NCBI GenBank assembly: GCA_963590415.1
Contig: CAVAPB010000019.1
Coordinates: 1-43,759, forward strand
Origin: Fimenecus sp963590415
GTDB taxonomy: Bacteria > Bacillota > Clostridia > Oscillospirales > Acutalibacteraceae
Direction: 5' to 3'
DNA: 43,759 nt
Part shown: positions 41,357-43,759 of the stretch, one piece after another
Layout of the letters: each line of letters opens with the position of its first letter
Numbering within the stretch: position 1 is the stretch's first letter
Made by a program: the position numbers and the translations under genes
The notes under the pieces: model-generated
What the model was told of the DNA's origin: nothing
The model's input: the letters and a program-made list of their open reading frames with translations, nothing else
Database searches by the model: none

Positions 41357-42598
41357 ATGGTTAAAAAGATTAGTGCGGTACTTCTTGCACTTGCTCTTTG
41401 CTTTAGCGTAGTTGTTCTGCCTGTTTCTGCAGCTGGTTTTGACAGTGATTATTCACTTGCCGACGGTAAAAGGATCGCATATAAAGTTGAATTGGATAAG
41501 GAATATTACAGTGCTGGAGATACTGTAACCGTAAATGTGTATCTTAATGTTGATTCAAACACACAGATTCATACTGGTTCAATGGCATTTGGCGTAAATT
41601 CTGCCGTGTTTGATACAACAACAAACGCAGCGGCTACTGTAAAGGCTACAGCGACTGCTAACGATACTTACAATTCATTCTATAATGATGTTGCAGGTCT
41701 TAACTGGGCATGGCAGAAAGCGACAATTGTTACTCGTATTTCAAATGCAAATACTGAAGAAGAGAATGCAGCTTATGATCAGTATTTGAAAGTCGTTTTC
41801 ACTCGTAATACGTCTGGTTCACATGATAATGCTGGATTAAACACTGCTGGTTTGCCTGGTGATGATGTAAATGCTGATACAGCACCTTTCTTTAGTTTCC
41901 AACTTAAAGTAAGAGATGATGTCGCTGACGGTACTCCGGTTAGCGTTGCAATTACATCGGGTACAATCAGTTCTAACCCCGCTCAGACAGCGTTTAAGGC
42001 ATTCCTTGATGGTGCGACAACAAACGTATCACCGGCAACAACAACTTATGATGTATCTGAGGCTGTAGCAACAGCTACAGTTGGTGCTGCAGGTCCTGCA
42101 GTAACAAAGGCTAAGAGCCAGGTTAAGATGACTCCCACAAGCGCAACAACAGTTGCCGACGAGTTCAGCTTCAGAGTAATTTCTACAATTACAGACGCTG
42201 ACTGGGATGCATATTTTGCAAACACAGGTGTTGAAGGTGCTACAACAAGCTACATCACAGCTGTAGGTATGGTAGCATACAGAGGCACTGACGGTTTCGA
42301 CGCTGACACTGCTAAGGCTGTTGTTGCAGGCACTAAGACTGACGACAACTACGCAGCAGCTACAACCGACTACATTTGCAAGGCAGGCGACGACGCTGAC
42401 GCTACATTCGGTGCAGTTGTACTTCTTGACCATTCAACATTTACAACCGACATCACATACATGGGCTTCGTTCAGTATGTTGACGCTGACGGTGCCGCTC
42501 AGACAATCTTCTACGAGACTGCTGGAACAGCTGCTCTCTCATCAAACTATGACAGTATTGTAAGCGCATATCTTGCAGCTTATCCGTATGCAGGCTAA
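41357..42598 (+). CDS. secreted protein with cohesin-like N-terminal domain and unknown C-terminal domain
   Basis: A 413-residue protein with AAGGAG about 8 nt upstream. The signal peptide is residues 1-25 (MVKKISAVLLALALCFS...VSAA). Residues about 35-235 look like a cohesin-type domain (KVELDKEYYSAGDTVTVNVYLN, PFFSFQLKVRDDVADGTPVSVAI). From about residue 245 a separate domain begins (SQVKMTPTSATTVADEFSFRV) that I cannot name; it ends without anchor or sorting motif. It follows the previous gene by 32 nt and shares its promoter. The first 60 percent is AT-rich and the last 40 percent has the common codon style of the window, with a switch near 42090. Confidence 0.72.
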   Translation: MVKKISAVLLALALCFSVVVLPVSAAGFDSDYSLADGKRIAYKVELDKEYYSAGDTVTVNVYLNVDSNTQIHTGSMAFGVNSAVFDTTTNAAATVKATATANDTYNSFYNDVAGLNWAWQKATIVTRISNANTEEENAAYDQYLKVVFTRNTSGSHDNAGLNTAGLPGDDVNADTAPFFSFQLKVRDDVADGTPVSVAITSGTISSNPAQTAFKAFLDGATTNVSPATTTYDVSEAVATATVGAAGPAVTKAKSQVKMTPTSATTVADEFSFRVISTITDADWDAYFANTGVEGATTSYITAVGMVAYRGTDGFDADTAKAVVAGTKTDDNYAAATTDYICKAGDDADATFGAVVLLDHSTFTTDITYMGFVQYVDADGAAQTIFYETAGTAALSSNYDSIVSAYLAAYPYAG

Positions 42599-42653
42599 TT
42601 TCTGAAACGGTCGTAAGATATAATTACAATAAATTTGAGAGGAGAAAAATTTG

Positions 42654-42776
42654 ATGAAACAAATTTACAGCGCGCCGGATTTCGACGTTTCAGTATATGA
42701 AGTAGAAGACATAATCACCCTTTCAATAGGCACAGGTCCTGTTGACGGCGGAGATTCAGGTTGGATTGACGTATAA
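42654..42776 (+). CDS. 40-residue peptide, unknown function
   Basis: ATG 42654 has GAGGAG 10 nt upstream, and the frame ends at TAA 42774-42776, before a strong terminator. The peptide starts MKQIYSAPDFDVSVYEVED, continues IITLSIGTGP and ends VDGGDSGWIDV. It has no signal peptide or membrane segment and is acidic. Its plan (Lys, aromatic/Pro, alternating hydrophobics, an ED-I-I-T core, then a Gly/Ser/Asp tail) is one I associate with short uncharacterised peptides of gut Clostridia. It might be a leader-type precursor peptide, but no modifying enzyme is nearby. It is 55 nt after the cohesin gene and may share its transcript. Confidence 0.6.
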   Translation: MKQIYSAPDFDVSVYEVEDIITLSIGTGPVDGGDSGWIDV

Positions 42777-42814
42777 TCTGATCGTCTGAAAGCGCAAGAT
42801 TTATAAAACAGGAA

Positions 42815-42842
42815 GCAGGGTAAGCAATTACCCTGCTTTTTT
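42815..42842 (+). terminator. intrinsic terminator after the small peptide gene
   Basis: GCAGGGTAA (42815-42823) and TTACCCTGC (42828-42836) pair perfectly around GCAA, followed by TTTTTTG. Confidence 0.95.
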
Positions 42843-42860
42843 GTATGTGAAATTCCCAAC

Positions 42861-42887
42861 CCGTAGGGACAGGGCTCGCCCCTGTCC
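42861..42887 (+). repeat. 27-bp palindromic repeat
   Basis: CCGTAGGGACAGGGCTCGCC plus CCTGTCC; an inverted near-copy is at 17951-17977. Confidence 0.75.
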
Positions 42888-42896
42888 GAAAACGCC

Positions 42897-43314
42897 GTGT
42901 AGGGCGGGGGCTTGCTCCCGCCGTTGGTTTGTTGTTTTTTTATTGTAATTTACGGTTAATATGAAATTATAATCAACGCACAACCCGTAGGGGCGACCTG
43001 CGGTCGCCCGTCAAATTCAGTGCAAATTAAAAGCGGGCGAACACAGTTCGCCCCTACGATATGATTTGTTTTTCAATTTGTGCGTTCAGGCTCCCTTGTA
43101 AAGGGAGGCTTAGTTATGCAAACATTGCAGTTTGTGTATCACCGTAGGGCAGGGGTTATTCCCATGATAGGGGAAATGTCTGCGTAAGCAGACAAAAGGG
43201 TGCCTGAATTCGGGAGAATTTGCTCCTGCCGTTAACAGCGCCCTTATGGGCGAGTAAATAATGAAGAATGAAAAATTGCGGGTGCTTCGCACGGATTAAA
43301 AATTATAGCAAACT
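42897..43314 (+). repeat. 418-bp tandem repeat, unit 1
   Basis: It appears identical to 43315-43732. It contains a GGGCGGGGGCTTGCTCCCGCC hairpin, the 71-bp element (42987-43057), a CAGGCTCCCTTGTAAAGGGAGG palindrome part near 43087 and the GGGTGCTTCGCACGG repeat near 43280. A minus-strand ORF inside each unit has no family features. No gene is seen from 42777 to the end. Confidence 0.9.
42987..43057 (+). repeat. 71-bp inverted-end repeat element, copy B
   Basis: GTAGGGGCGACCTGCGG...TTCGCCCCTAC. It is the reverse complement, with small changes, of 17799-17869. A third copy is at 43405-43475 in the second tandem unit. Confidence 0.88.
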
Positions 43315-43732
43315 GTGTAGGGCGGGGGCTTGCTCCCGCCGTTGGTTTGTTGTTTTTTTATTGTAATTTACGGTTAATATGAAATTATAATCAACGCACA
43401 ACCCGTAGGGGCGACCTGCGGTCGCCCGTCAAATTCAGTGCAAATTAAAAGCGGGCGAACACAGTTCGCCCCTACGATATGATTTGTTTTTCAATTTGTG
43501 CGTTCAGGCTCCCTTGTAAAGGGAGGCTTAGTTATGCAAACATTGCAGTTTGTGTATCACCGTAGGGCAGGGGTTATTCCCATGATAGGGGAAATGTCTG
43601 CGTAAGCAGACAAAAGGGTGCCTGAATTCGGGAGAATTTGCTCCTGCCGTTAACAGCGCCCTTATGGGCGAGTAAATAATGAAGAATGAAAAATTGCGGG
43701 TGCTTCGCACGGATTAAAAATTATAGCAAACT
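43315..43732 (+). repeat. 418-bp tandem repeat, unit 2
   Basis: Second copy of 42897-43314. A third unit begins at 43733 and is cut by the end of the window at 43759. Confidence 0.9.
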
Positions 43733-43759
43733 GTGTAGGGCGGGGGCTTGCTCCCGCCG

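Noticed and set aside
42029..42433. 134-residue Cys-rich minus-strand ORF opposite the cohesin-like gene
   Set aside because: Same mirror effect from GCA, ACA and GCT codons; the plus-strand frame continues a secreted protein.
43110..43292. 60-residue minus-strand ORF, repeated at 43528-43710
   Set aside because: It exists twice only because the 418-bp unit is duplicated; it has no good ribosome binding site and overlaps palindromic repeats.
42897..43759. Possible CRISPR array from tandem repeats at the end
   Set aside because: The units are 418 bp and identical throughout, with no short repeat/variable spacer pattern and no cas genes.

Overview
The window looks like chromosomal DNA from a spore-forming, low-to-mid GC Clostridia, most like an uncultured Oscillospiraceae/Ruminococcaceae gut bacterium. 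The reasons are spore genes (yabP, yabQ, spoIIE), dockerin and cohesin-like modules on secreted proteins, strong AGGAGG ribosome binding sites with TTGACA/TATAAT-type promoters spaced 17 nt, and families of palindromic intergenic repeats. Both ends run into repeats (an AGCA tetranucleotide run at 1-54 and a 418-bp tandem repeat from 42897), so this may be a whole contig that stopped at repeats.

Region 1 (1-5190) is a plus-strand cluster: an SPFH/band-7 protein with a C-terminal SHOCT-like tail, a four-helix membrane protein, a receptor-like protein (zinc ribbon, TPR, TIR, TPR, one membrane helix, external DUF6273-like domain), and then a separate AT-rich segment coding for a small protein with a HEPN-type RxxxxH motif. 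It is the best candidate here for a poorly described signalling or defence system. Region 2 (5249-12193, minus strand) holds an AGCS sodium:amino acid symporter, a nitrilase-family amidase, an orphan class I fumarase alpha subunit, the sporulation/division operon yabP-yabQ-divIC-yabR behind a sigma-E-like promoter, a metallophosphoesterase and a lone HATPase-domain protein.

Region 3 (12283-17315, plus) holds gap, a three-gene sortase unit (secreted substrate, sortase, membrane protein) and malQ. It is followed by about 760 bp of mixed intergenic repeats. Region 4 (18080-20751, minus) has a secreted lipase-like hydrolase with a dockerin and an S1-domain protein. Region 5 (20896-25772, plus) is a housekeeping operon: yyzM, prfA, tsaC, coaE, a lytic transglycosylase and an M18 aminopeptidase. 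Region 6 (25804-30399) is a PadR/DUF1700/DUF4097/PspC envelope module followed by spoIIE.

Region 7 (30447-42836) is surface and secretion related. It holds three tandem single-pass membrane proteins that share an LTPEE-type N-terminus (two carry nearly identical C-terminal domains), an HD-GYP protein, a strongly promoted and highly structured RNA of about 320 nt, a 1734-residue secreted dockerin protein, two cohesin-like secreted proteins with a mosaic base composition, and a 40-residue peptide gene. The dockerins and cohesin-like domains suggest a small cellulosome-like or surface-assembly system, while the sortase unit provides a separate covalent anchoring route. No tRNA, rRNA, CRISPR array, transposase or phage genes were seen.
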